A DNA stretch of 64,000 nt. It comes from Arctopsyche grandis (lineage: Eukaryota; Arthropoda; Insecta; Trichoptera; Hydropsychidae). A program made the translations under genes and the position numbers. The stretch's first letter is position 1; every line of letters begins with the position of its first letter. Location of the stretch: positions 15,909,501 through 15,973,500 of the forward strand of contig NC_135362.1 in NCBI RefSeq assembly GCF_051622035.1, in the 5' to 3' direction. The notes beneath the pieces were generated by a model. The model was not told the DNA's origin, searched no databases, and worked only from the letters and a program-made list of their open reading frames with translations. Shown piece by piece: positions 13,170-26,500 of the stretch.

Positions 13170-14975
13170 TGCAGTTGCGGATGTCAAAAAGTTATACTTG
13201 AGGGTAAAGTCCATGGGGCAAAAATGCAAGATTTTGAGTGATTTGAACTTAAAATCCATCAGAGTGTGTTTAGTATGCGTGTCTGTGTATTTTGGAGATT
13301 TTTTGAAAACCTTTAGTCCTATCAAATTGAAACTTAATATCGGTTACTGATATGCTTATCAATACGTTATTTTTTTTTTCTTCAAATTTTTAAGTTCACT
13401 GGAAGTGTCCCCTTATAAGTGTTATCTTTTAAGTTTTTGAATTTGACTATCTCCTAAACAGCTTAACATATTAGATCGAAACTTTTTTACATGTAATAGA
13501 AATGATAACCAATATTTTTTATACGATAGAAAAAGAAAACATCGACCGTATTAGCGTAACCTTGCATTTACGACAGTACATACCACGTACTGGCATTCAG
13601 TATTCACTTACTCTCATTACACCAGAAAATGATTAATATTACACGAATTATGGGTAAAAGTACCTTTGGTCGACCTTCACAGCGATAATGAGAGGAGTGA
13701 ATAACAACTTCAAAAGTTGTCGATTCGAAAAAATAACGAGATAATCGTCTTTTTGTCGACTAATTTCCCGAGAGTTGCACGCGAATCGGAAAAAAAACTT
13801 GATCGGTCGTTACGCTAGTATACAAATTTTTGTACGTAAGATCACGAACACATGTCGACTTCCTCAGGTGTGTGACATCATCCAGATGTAATGCTGGACC
13901 AATAAATCGAAATGTGGAAAACTCAATGAAGGTCTCCTTTAGCATTTAGCACTCTTCAATGTTTTTTAATCAAACCGAGAATGCGGACTTGGACGAAGCA
14001 GCACGACACCTCACACGATACATATAAATACTGCGATAGTCAAATTGGCTCTAATTAAACATGAGTCAACCCTTATACGAGGAACTCGACAAAAATGCAA
14101 CGTAAAAAAATATAAGTGAAATGTTTACGGTTTGCGACTACTTACATATTTTCATTTAATGCGTCAGTTAGACCTTGACGATATAATCACAACAAACATC
14201 TTTTCGTTGACATTTCAGAGATGTGTGTTGTAATTCAAACGGAGGCTCCATCTTTTAAGAGGCGCATGGAATGCACAACATATTATTGAGAATCTGCATA
14301 AACGATAAACGATCATTCAAGTGTATATTTTTCGCCGTATATTCCACGCATAATCCAAGCGTGACGTCGCTTACCAATATTCTAATGAGCGATTCTAAAA
14401 TTAAGGATCAATTAAAAAATTACATAGCATAAATGTATACCGATTCTAATTTAAAATTGTGCCTTCAAACAGCTCGGAAAGGCAGTTGCGAAAATAATAA
14501 GAAACACCGGTTTCAGAACGCGGGTTCAGTTTCATCACATTTATGCAATCGGTATATTAAAACAGGATTAATTTCAATGTAAACACGTACGCGGCAATAA
14601 GAATGTACATATGTACGGTACATACATATATGCGGATAACAACAGAGCCAAGCGTATCGTTGACGTAGAATTAATTAACGCGGGCGAAAAAGAGTAGGTA
14701 ATCTAAATAATACCAAAATTTTTGCAATATGTCACGGTCGTCGCGTTGCGAAGATGCACTTCGTTTAAGAAACTCAAACGAGTGAACAAATTCTTAATTA
14801 AATTCGACCGCGGTTGAGTTGTTTCGTCAGTGGGTGGATTCATATTGAAATTTGTGCTAATACGTATTAGGAAATTGACTTTAATCCGAAGTGTTAAAAA
14901 TCAACGAATTCAGTTTAGGTTCGTAAAATTCAACAGTATTTATAAAGATTCCTTTATACCTGTATAGCTCAAGCC
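13170..14975. other. Noncoding AT-rich DNA
   Basis: No supported coding sequence. Short open frames only. Confidence 0.6.
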
Positions 14976-15401
14976 GGCAACTGCACGTAAACAGCAGTAA
15001 GAAAAATTCATACCTTCCGTAATGTGTATGTGGCGTATCCGAAACAGCAGCAATCGACACGATCCATTCATACTATACAGCAGTACACGTCACCGAAACG
15101 TATCAAGAAGAACCGGGTTTTTTTGGCTATTGTGTAAATATTCACGTATAATGTGACATAGTGAGTGCACCCGTACTAACGATAGTGTTGCCATGTGCAT
15201 ATGAATATTTTCAGAAACATCACATTGAGACAATATTGACACGAAGATACGACGTCGTATCATCACACTTTGAATTTACATATGTAATCCGATTTTACCT
15301 TGCACTCGTACCAAAACAAGCAAGACCGTGCCGAAAGCGGGCAGTGCTCTATAGCACGAATATAACTAGTCTTTTCCTTGCATTGCTAGATAATATAAAC
15401 G
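14976..15401 (+). repeat. Unclassified interspersed repeat, copy 1 (family E)
   Basis: About 425 bp that recurs in the same orientation at 63330-63715. Shared blocks include GGCAACTGCACGTAAACAGCA at the left edge, GAAACGTATCAAG, GTGAGTGCACCCGTACTAAC in the middle, and GCTAGATAATATAAACG at the right edge. No clear terminal inverted repeats, poly-A tail or target duplication were seen, so the class is unknown. An open frame (15161-15454) overlaps it but the other copy does not preserve it, so it is not treated as a gene. Confidence 0.7.
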
Positions 15402-18060
15402 TACTTCAATACGCTGTAGCTGCAGACTATACAGCTCTACAGTATATAATGTAGACCAACTTGGCAAAAATTGTATTAAAAGATCAGAAAAATGTCTAAA
15501 AGAGTCTCATGTTAGTCCGCTATTTACTTCTAAATTACAAAAAACCCTTTAATAATTATTTATTTAACGTTTTTGACCATTATGGCATTACAGGAAGAAC
15601 GTAGTGCGCCACAATGGCCTACATAATAAAATAAGATAAGAGAGGGAGAAAACAAAAATAAAATAAAAAATTAATAGATACAACAAAAAGCAAAAGCAAA
15701 AAATTAAGATACAAAAAATTTAAAAAAAAAAAGTATTATTAAAATTATAACGAGCTTCATTAATTTATTATTATCATAATGTACTTTTGATAACTTTGAG
15801 ATAATAACTTATTTGCAAAATTATTCCATAAAAATGTTGAGTATTAAGATATGTCTTTAGTAGTGGTCACACAAAATATAATTTATTTTTTCTTTCCATT
15901 TAATAGTCTTAATCGTAAACTGTATGAAACCTAACGACAACTGTATGAGCAAAGTTAGTCCCTCATATTTTTCATATTTGATATACATATATGTATCTCA
16001 GAAGTGGAAAATTGTGCAACATTGTGTACTTCTTGTAAAATTATTAAAAGCATTCATCTTCAATTTTTCGTGTAATAACCATACGAAAATAAATTTAAAA
16101 TATTCCTTGATCCGCCCAGGTCATTCTGAGCGTTATTGTACAACTTTAAACTGATTATTTGCAATCGTAATTGATTGCTGCAAAAAAACTAAAACATTTG
16201 AATGAAAAACATACAAGGAAAAACTTGACAAGGCGTTCGTAATCTTTTGTATGTATATTTATCGTAATCGGCCCATGTTATTTTCGTCTATACAAAAGCT
16301 AAGCTTTGATCAACTATGTATGTACATTAAGATATAAAAAAAATCTATTGTGCAACAATCGCCGACACAGACCACCAGTCACCGACGTCTGCACACTTGC
16401 GGTATTGTTGTAAAAGCATTTTACAAACAACAAAATAAACTGTATCAAGGTCCAAATAAACACACAAACTATCACGACAACGGCACACGCCTAACCCGAA
16501 AGTCAAACTGACGTAAAAATTAATTGATCACGAGTCACGCATGACTTTCTTCCAATAAGTATAGCAGCCGATAGTCGCAGTAAACACATAGTGCCCGGCA
16601 TGGCACAGGATATGAAATTCAATACCATCCACAAATGATGAATTACGTCGTGGATTTTGGACGTACGTAGTAGTTTATATTACAATAATAATTACGAATC
16701 AACAGCGTGTATAACGCAATCAAATTGAAGCAATTCAACAATGTCGTTTTCATCAGTCAATCACGTCATATCGATATAAATGGTATGATTTCACAGATAC
16801 TATTTGAGAGCGAATAATATTACTCAATAATACTTTTTCATAACGATGATTGCTTTATTTAGAATTTCGATAGACTGTATAAAATAAATTAAATATAATT
16901 AATATAATCAACGAAAAAGACGTGCGGTAAATAATTACACATTGAACCAATCATTCATTATACCTACATATTCCCAATTTTGATAAATGTCTAATTAATG
17001 CTAAATATTATTTATTTATATGGCCAAGATTCGCATAAATCAACCTTTTCTTTATTTCAGAAAATATATCTCACACAACATTAAATATAATGTTTTGCAT
17101 CTTACAATATTTAAAAATACTGGTGACCTGTAATACGTTTATTCTGTTTTTCTGAGAATCTGGACATATCGAATTAAAACAAGTGATAACATTTTGTGAA
17201 TGAAGTCAAACAGAAATAGTTTTTATGGAGCTGAAAATTGGACTTCTGTCAAAATATAACGGCTTATAAATATGTATACCATATTATACATATTAGCGAC
17301 ATTTATTTAGGTTAATATAATATTACAAAAAAAATAATACTTAATTTGACCGAAAATAGTGAGAAGAAATCATAGAGAAGAAATCATAGATAAATCATAA
17401 AAAATCACAATCGTGAGTCTAACGACAACAGTAACTTTTAAACACGTAAATCCAAAATTACATTTTTGTTCAGATGAGAATGAAAACTGCTCTATTCACC
17501 GTATACGTTTGTAGTATTAATTTTATCGTTCTTTTTTGAATTTATTTTTAGTGATTTTAAAAAATTACATAGAGGTGGATTTGGAAAACATCGTTTTCAA
17601 AAATAACAAAAAAAAGTGTTATTAACTGAAGCTGGATTAACGCCCTTTACAATTAAGGGTAACGATATGCATACATACATACATATTGACAATGGGAACA
17701 ATTTTCCAAACGAATGGATTTTTTGAAAACTGATACATATTGATAAAAGAAAAAAAAATAAAAGTATTGTGATCATCTGGTCTATTTTATGTTCAATATT
17801 TTGAGTCTTTGAAAGGAGGGAACAATCATGTAGAATCATTAGTGCGATTGTAATACACATGCTGTGAGCATTAGCCGACATAAATGTTGGCAGGCAAGTT
17901 GCTAGCTCCGAGAAACCACTAGGACAGAAAAATTCGAGCATACAAAGTACAGAAAAGATTCATTCGAAGATGCAGATCAATAAAAGACTCGACAAAAAAA
18001 ATATATCCAAATACACACGAAAGATTTACAACGTTTTTCCCGCAAAACGAAAAAAAGTAC
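15402..18060. other. Noncoding AT-rich DNA
   Basis: No gene seen. A small local tandem repeat (AGAAGAAATCATAG units) occurs near 17360-17395. Confidence 0.6.
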
Positions 18061-18620
18061 GGGGCGTCATATTTCGCACCTCAGCGGATGTTTTCATCGA
18101 GACCAGATCGAGCACGTTAGCATACAGGCCGGCGGCCGGACAGAACCTGATTAACGGCGGCCGCTGATGCTGCGGAGAATCTCCTCGACGACCTCACCGA
18201 CGACACCGCCTAATCGGTCGAGACAAGGTCGACCGACCACCTCGACCACCGATCCAGAAACTGTGACGTCACTGCGTGTAACACACGCGAGCTGGTGTCA
18301 TGGATGTGTGAGTGTGAGGAAAACCCCGCCGCTGAAGAATGTGACCTTTCGAGTGTGCGGAGATGTTTCGGCTTTGGCATGCCCCCGTATACGGCGACAA
18401 GATAATGTGGCGACGGCCGACTGGCGCCTCGGCTCCTCGGCCTCATCCTCATACCTTCTTACGACGAGAAAACATCTCGCCGAAATACCGCAACAACCCT
18501 AATTAGCACCTAAATCTCGCTCCTTGCTCGCGGTTCTCTTATTACATCGGTGGATGTGTCGCAAACTTCGCGTGCGGTGTAAAATTCCGCTCCGTATGAA
18601 GCGCGCGAGTCATATAAAGT
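18061..18620. promoter_or_regulatory. CpG-rich island, possible promoter or first exon
   Basis: About 560 bp with much higher G+C and CpG content than its flanks. It contains a palindromic CRE-type site TGACGTCA-like core at about 18263-18270 and two overlapping open frames (a + strand frame at 18167-18502 and a minus frame) with no recognisable protein similarity. In AT-rich insect genomes such islands often mark promoters or 5' exons. It could be the distal promoter of the + strand gene at 29.7 kb, but nothing links the two directly. Confidence 0.3.
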
Positions 18621-21600
18621 TATTAAATTCCGTATGCATTTCATACACTCTTTTTTTAACACTAAGTTTTGAACGAAATTGTATCTGGACAAACATTTGC
18701 AATTAGTTATTTTTTGGGACTTCGTTTTGAGCGGATGAATTTGAGGGGATGATGATGTTATCCTTTGAGAATAAAGGAGGGGATGATGGTTTGAACGTTT
18801 GTTTAGGTCACAATTCAGCAAAGAGCTGTCTCAATGATTAATTAAAATCCAAGTATTTGATAAATTTATAGAAAAGGTAGATATATATATTAAGTATTGG
18901 TACTGAACGTTTTATAAAAGTATATTCTTGGAAATTTTAGTGAGAAGTAGTGCGTTTTCAACAAGCCAATGCAGAATACACACTAATGTATTATCTCTAG
19001 AATGTCGACATGTTGCCTTATAGATAATTATCATCATAGAAATTGTAAGAATGTGTTTAGTAGTCACAAATTTACAAATTTAGTAAACAATTTTAAAACG
19101 AGACTAAAAATCTACTGTCAAGTAGTACATAATTGATTGAAAATTTTCAAACAATTGTTCCCGATACGTTTCGCGCAATCAATCATTTCATTGCCGAGCA
19201 ATTTTTTCCATTTCGAATGCTATGGTATACGAGTAAATAATGCTTGGGTATATAATCGGTAACGTAGCAATTAATCAAAATAAAACACGTTATATCATCA
19301 ATGTCACTAAATGAAAAATTCACAATATTAGATACGTGTAATAAACAAATCGATAATATCTTCGGTCGGCGTCGATTATTGACAATAATTCAAAAATATT
19401 TTATAAATAGGATTTCACAATGATAAAAATATGTAATTATTATAATAATTAATCATTAACGTGAAGGTCGTCAGGTTGACTTTACATAATTGTTTTTTTT
19501 ATTCAGAAAATGCAAAAATTCCTGGTAAATTGACAAAAAAATACCAAACATTATTTTTACTTTTCGGCAATTCGTCGAAATCGGCAAAATTTTATTGCAT
19601 ACATATTCGAATATGCTGCACACAAAAGCAAATTGATAAAGTGTGTCGCAGTAAATTGCACACCTACCATTAGGTAACAACAGTTGAGATTATTGCTTTC
19701 CCTTCTTAACGGACAGGTTACGTACTAGGGCCGGATGCATAAAATATGACATAATGGATATTTCCCTTCTTTACAGATAAATACACACATTCGTCGAGAC
19801 AAACCTAAATAAAAGGTGATGTGGGTTTGATCACGTCACGACAACAACCAAGTCCAACGCTAACAACATCGTTCAATATTGCCGGCTTGCACAATTTACG
19901 AGATGAAAAGCTCGAGAAAAGGGAAATGAGTCATTAGGTATAAGAGCTGTGCAACTTTTTTCCATATACCAACCAACCCGTTCACTTTAATGCTGTAAAA
20001 TTGCAAATGGAATTGGAAATCTTAAAGGTGTCATAGAAAATCTAAAAAAAGAAATATAATATACATACATATTCAGTTACTTTGGGAAGTTGCTCCGAAA
20101 GCTTTCTTTCAATAGACACTTCCCTTAATCTTGGTTGTTTGGCTCTTCAAATTAACCAATGTATGTACAAATTAAGTATAATTATGTACATTTTAATTCA
20201 AAACAGATCAGAAAAGTTACAACACAATGAAACAGTCACTTCGCAATTTGTCTTGGTGATAAAAAAGGACAATGAGGCTGCGACATAATCACTGGTTTTC
20301 CCTATAGGCATTATTTTTTATCACACCAACTGAGAGACATCGACGAACGAGCAAACGTCAAACACGATCGCGCGGCCAAATTTGATAATTCACGAATGAG
20401 ATACGAATAAAAAGTGGATGTGGCATTAAAATTCCAAGACTTTTATTGCTGCATTGGACTTCGGTCGCAAAGACAGTAAGTTTTTAATGTCGCAGATGTT
20501 ATTTACGGACGTGGACGCAAAGGGTCACATGGTGACAAAGCGAACGGCCTTGCAAGGTTACACCGGGAATTCCTTGAACCAAAGACGAGTATAAATATAA
20601 ATATTATAAAGCCGAGGCATTCTTATGGAAGAAATTAATTTCAACGAGCGTATATTTTATGTGGGTCATAAAGGTGCATTCTTCGCGGACACGGCGAAAT
20701 TATAATTATTGCAAAATAAAAACAAATCGAACACTTTTCGGTGAAAACATATCCGAACGGTTCGTTGAACTTTCGATGAATTTATTGCCATTTATAATGT
20801 AGAGTTGATTATTCCTGGAAAATTACAAAAGCGATAATTGAAAATTCGCGAATGGTTTATTTACTTCTAAATATAATCATTACGTATTTACCATGCAATT
20901 AAGCATTATGAGGTATAAAATAATCGGCAAAACGCAAAAAATAAGTTTCTATTATTATACACATTTGTTTATTGTGTGTTGATTTTATCATGCGGGCATT
21001 TGCAATAAAATTAAAATTTTTAATCATACATAAATATATCGATTTTGTTTATTGAACATTATGAAAATCGATGATGTTTATTTACATAAGAAAGCGCTTA
21101 AATTATTAAGTATTTTTCGATATGACGCCATAAGTAAACCAATTAATTAAAGGATGTCCCGAGCGAGCTATGTATATAAAAAAAATCGCTGTGACGCACT
21201 GTTTGTTTGCATCTGAAGAGGATCTAATAAAAATGTAGTAAAATTCTAAATAGCTACTTTACATTTAAATAAACAAAATAAGATTTACAATTCCGTTAAT
21301 ACAAAACACAAACTGATGGCTCGCGTGCTCGTTAACAAAGAATACACACAAATATCGCAGAAATACTATTTGCATTTCAACATTCTCAGTATTTGTATTA
21401 AGGTTAGCGCCGATTGTTTAATTAAAACCGCTAATGATGCGCAGTCCTAGAAAAATAAATAATTCATAAATCGAATACATTAAATACCAGTTTCGTTATA
21501 TGTAGCAATTTAATGGAAGTTTTCTCGATTGAGCTAAGATAGTTCAGGAAAACAAATTGGATGGCGCTTACGAAACGACACGAGCTAAAAAATGGGAATC

Positions 21601-23160
21601 TTTTGCCGATCGCGACATTCTTAGCATTCTTCGGAGGCCAAGGCAGCGACGTCTGTACGTTGGACGCAAATCGGAAAAAAGTTGTCGAAAAAAATTATTC
21701 GCATGCAAATAAAGCACGCGATGGAGCGTGTCGCGCGAAGGAAATACCGCGTGGAAAAACTGTGACTTTTCCCCCAATGCAAACTACGTAACACCGTACG
21801 TTTTATGTAAACAAATGTACTAATGACAAAAAAATAATGCGATCGTGGAAATTCAGTGCAACAATCAACATACGAAAGTAAGGAATCGTGAAGAAATTTC
21901 AAATTGACTTTCCACGTACAAATTAGCATATCTGTCAAGGAACAGAAAACCCCTCACCATCTGATGAGCATGTGAATCTAAATCGAATCTAAGCGGTTGT
22001 TTTCAAGCATACATTTGTAAACAAATTAGAATAAAAAATGTAAACGGTGTAAAAAAAATAACCATCGTTTTTTCCACGTAAGACTAGATTGAATTATGTA
22101 TATTAAATGCATCCGTGAACTTCTTTGACTCATCGATTTTTTCTATTCAGAAGAATAAAAAAATTGATCATGTTCCGAAAATTTATTACAGTTTAGTATT
22201 CATTCGATAATATAATTAGAATACTATAATATTCAACCGAAGTTTTGTACAACACTGCAATATCCGCACACGAAATCATTTTAAAAATATTTATTTTTAA
22301 TTCTAAAATGTGTTTGCATCTTATCTAAACATTTTCATTCCAACATCTGTCTATAATTAAAACAGTAAAACAATCAGTTACAAGACTTGAGGATCGTGAT
22401 TCAATTTCCACCACTTTTTCGGTATATTTCGTCGTCAAATTTGTATACATATACACAAAACACACATACGATAATGTTTTACATATTGAAATACTTATTT
22501 TACGATAAACATTACTATTAAAAAATATAGTAAGAATTGATTTTAAACGATTTTTTTTAATATTTCAAAGTTGTGTTAATAGCTTAAAAATCTATGAATG
22601 ATTATAATATGTCTCGTATATTAAAGATATTACATACATGTATACAAAAAACATTTTTGTATACAGTATACAAACTCCTGTTTAAGCAGACGAAAAGTTG
22701 AGAAAACGAGTCTTGAGATATTGCAAGTTGGTAGAACGGAGCGCACTGTGATTCAATATCTATATAAATCAAAAATTCTTTTATTTTCTTGATAGCACAA
22801 TTGACACAAATTGCCAATATTTACGTATTAAAACTAGACCTTGTTCAAATTTCTCAATTACAAGTGTCTTTTGAGCGGACTAAAATTCAGCAAATCATCA
22901 TAGATATGTACATTCTGAGTCAGATAATAATTTAGTCGAGTTGTATCATTGAATCCGCAAATACGAGACAAAAATTTATTCAACCAATCAACAACAGTTT
23001 ACCGAAGATTGATGTATTAATAACATAATACATTGTATATAAACGATTTATTCGACACATTTTAGTGCGGAATGCTTGCACGAAACATTACCATGAACGA
23101 CCACGTCTTCGGATTGGGGATTTGCGTCATCAGGAATGTCAACTTTTTTTCTTTGCTGTT
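18621..23160. other. Noncoding AT-rich DNA
   Basis: No gene is supported. The open frame at 21561-21791 lies in a slightly CpG-richer patch but has no recognisable domain and is overlapped by equally long minus-strand frames. Confidence 0.6.
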
Positions 23161-23520
23161 GTCCAAATTCTTTTTAAATGCAGTTCGATATGCAAAACCG
23201 ACGTCGGCAGATGAGAATACATCTTGGTAAATCCAACGTCATGTCACACACATGCAAACGGTTTGGAAGCGGACCTGTCCACCGTATATACTGTTCGCGT
23301 CCCTACCACCGAGCTCAAACGCGACTCAACCTCCGCGGCGAGAAGACGTGTCGAAACTGTTACTCGACAACAATTAAACGGTATCGGTACTGAAACAATT
23401 GTCAGTGCACTTACAGTCACTGACGATGACGAACGCGAGTGTGTGCCTAGGACCAAACCAGTGTCTGACCGTGCGGTGAAAAATCGACAAAAGTGTACCA
23501 TCGGAACATAAAAGTTGAAC
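23161..23520. promoter_or_regulatory. CpG-rich island, possible 5' exon or promoter
   Basis: A GC-rich patch with three overlapping open frames on both strands (71-95 codons). Overlap of this kind reflects base composition, and none of the three encodes a recognisable protein. The patch may be an untranslated first exon or promoter of a gene whose coding exons are elsewhere. Confidence 0.25.
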
Positions 23521-26500
23521 ACGATGATTCGAAACAGTTGACAAGTTCCATTGATAAATTACAGTGAACCCTCAACAAATAAAAACTATTGGAATTAGAG
23601 CGAGGAAGGAAAATTCGCCGTCACAATGCACATCAAATTCAATGTAAGACATTAGATTTACCACGTAATTGACATGTGAAAAATTGCATTACTATAAGTG
23701 TTTTTAGTGTGACTTGCAACAAGTGCCGGTCGTCATACGAAAAAAAGAACCGGTTGCGCAAACGAACTCCACTACTACGATGTTAGCTAGATTAGACGTC
23801 GAAAAGATTATTATTTGTTTTGAAAACTTTTTCGTAACTCTACGCCACTGGGTGTGCGTTTCATTGTTTGGCCGGTGCAGGCGCGCGTTAGTTGGGAAAT
23901 TATTACGAAAGAAAATATGTATACCACCCAGGCGGAGACAAAATGCTGGCAATAATGCCACTTTATCTCAAAAATGCCCATGAAATTTAAAATACAATTT
24001 AAATTTCAACAAAACTAAAATCATTTTAAATAAGATTTTGGTAACCTAGTAAATCAGCACCTACACACTATTGTGCAGTAACTCCCTAAAAATTATAATG
24101 GTGATCAATTTAGACTATTTCAAACTGTGTAGGTGTGAATTCCTTTAGCATTCATAAAAAAAAATAATCCTAGACCCGTATATACATAATACATATAAGG
24201 ACTCGAATAGCAGTTCCTAAAGATCACAAGAATCTTTAACACTACCATATATTTTTATTCAATTCGAATTAAATTAGATGAAAAGGATAGCCTAGAATTG
24301 AATACATATTTGATAAAAAAAACGTATATGATAAATATTAAAATATATCTAATTGAATTCGAATAATATTATGTTCCAATTATAGAAATATACAAGGAAA
24401 ATACAAACTGACATTCGATTTTATAAATAGACATGCACATAAATTGTCAGTGTACGTAATACATACATGCATGTATATATGTATGTACATGCAAACTAAA
24501 TCACTTGTCTATACATTGTTTTAAAATTACAACTAATCACCATAATCATATTGCATTTAAGTAGTTATCCAATTGTAATACAAGTATGTACGCTTCACAC
24601 ACGATTCGAAATCATATTCAGAATAATCGAACGGTTGAATCGTGCGATGAGTCAATGTCATAATTGACGGATCAAACTCATCGAGATAACACATACGTAC
24701 ATACCTAACATCGAACTTAGATCCGGGATACCTGTCGAGATTATACCATTGAAAATCTCGGCTTCGCCATCAGCTGACGAGGAAAATCCGGTTTTTCCGA
24801 CCCGATAGTACAGTGTCGGAGTGACACATCGCGATCCTGCCTTAGCCCATTTTTGCCGACGAGCCATCGAGGTCGAAGCGTCAATGCCCATACTAATCAC
24901 AATATAATTTACATACGATTTTCATTAATATTAGTGTTGCTTGGTTGGAGTTGAACCAGGGCGCGAAACAATAGTATCATACAACCTAGTTTTCACGTTG
25001 ATAATGATAAATATCGTGCACGGTGGTGTCGAACCTACGCTCGTAATAAATAATAATAGGATCGAACGATAAACTGTGTCGCACACATTACAAAAGTAGT
25101 TCCAATAGCGTCAGATTAATACCGACATCAATCAAAGTGTAATCGTTCTCAATTAAGCTTACGTAACGAAAGTGTGACGAATCCGTTAAGTATTACGATC
25201 GACCATTTTTCTCGAGCAGAAGGAGAAAGCTCGGTACTTTTATAATATAACAGAAAAAAATAAATATATATATATCAAGTGGTCAACAAACGACTCTCTC
25301 CACGTTAAGTATCGTTTTAACTACCAAATAAGTAAATGAAGCAATTAAAACACTTCCGATCTATCATGTATTGGAGAACCAATCGTTAGTTTCCATTTGT
25401 GTGATCTATTACAAAAACTGCGTTGAGCAAGTCGCATAAAAATTCAAAAATATACTAAAAACTGAAACACGACAATAGTTGACCCAAAATGCCAACAGGT
25501 CGATCGATACCGAGACAAGATAAGGAGAGAAACGAAAGTTTTGAAACACTTGAATGTGTGAGAGTAGAACGAAAGATGAAAAGACAAAAAAAATGCACGA
25601 CGACTACACATTATATAATAATATTATACATAGAAGACATTCGGTGTCTCAACGATGTGCCGATGTTTATGATAATGATCCGTTGACCCGTTTATTGTGT
25701 GTTATATCAGCAACAAAGGCGACAAGATGCGTTGGGCAATGCTGTGATATTACACCGCGATACATGATGGACGAATAATGTAAAATTTTGTAAAGTTTCG
25801 CACGTTCGTATAGACAGAACAATTAGCGACAACTTTTCGTGTAGTCATCGATAGTATGTATGTAGGTTAATTAAACCTTCGAGACAAACTTGCATAGACT
25901 TGAAAATAAATATAAATACAATAACAATATAATCACTATTGAAAACATTGCATGTTATTTTTCATTAAAATTCAGTGGTTAAGAACCATACATGCAAACA
26001 AAAAACTGCTGAAGTAAAATGTCACGAAGAACGTAATCAACGTGAACTATGTATAGGCAAATGAACAATAATATTTTGTTTTATACTAGATAATTAATTA
26101 ATTGGTTAAAATAAAAGAAAAAAACGTATTCGTGCGAACGATGAAAATCAACAATGATGAGAACGACAGAACCCTGAACGAAAGAAAATGTTCTCAGTTT
26201 CGGTACAACAAGGTCTGGGAAAAGACATTAACAAAATTTATCGGTACATTTGAGAATAGATAATAATGACATTAACAATAAAAAACCTTTTAGTTCTAAT
26301 GGTGAAATTGCATAATATAATAATAAAAAAATAATTGAACGCACAGGAAAGTGCAATCAGTGCAATTATTCAAAAAGACGGAAAAGTTTGAGATGAAAAG
26401 AAACATGTTTTTTTTTTATTATTATTTAATTTAAAATTTCGGGATGAAGAACTGATGTGTCATTAATTAGTCGGTATTGCACGTACGAGAGACGTTCCGA

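Noticed and set aside
18167-18502. 111-codon + strand frame in the CpG island
   Set aside because: Ser/Thr/Arg-rich composition reflects GC content; equally open frames exist on the other strand and there is no known domain.
23178-23522. Three overlapping frames of 71-95 codons
   Set aside because: They overlap on both strands, a base-composition effect, and none is recognisable.
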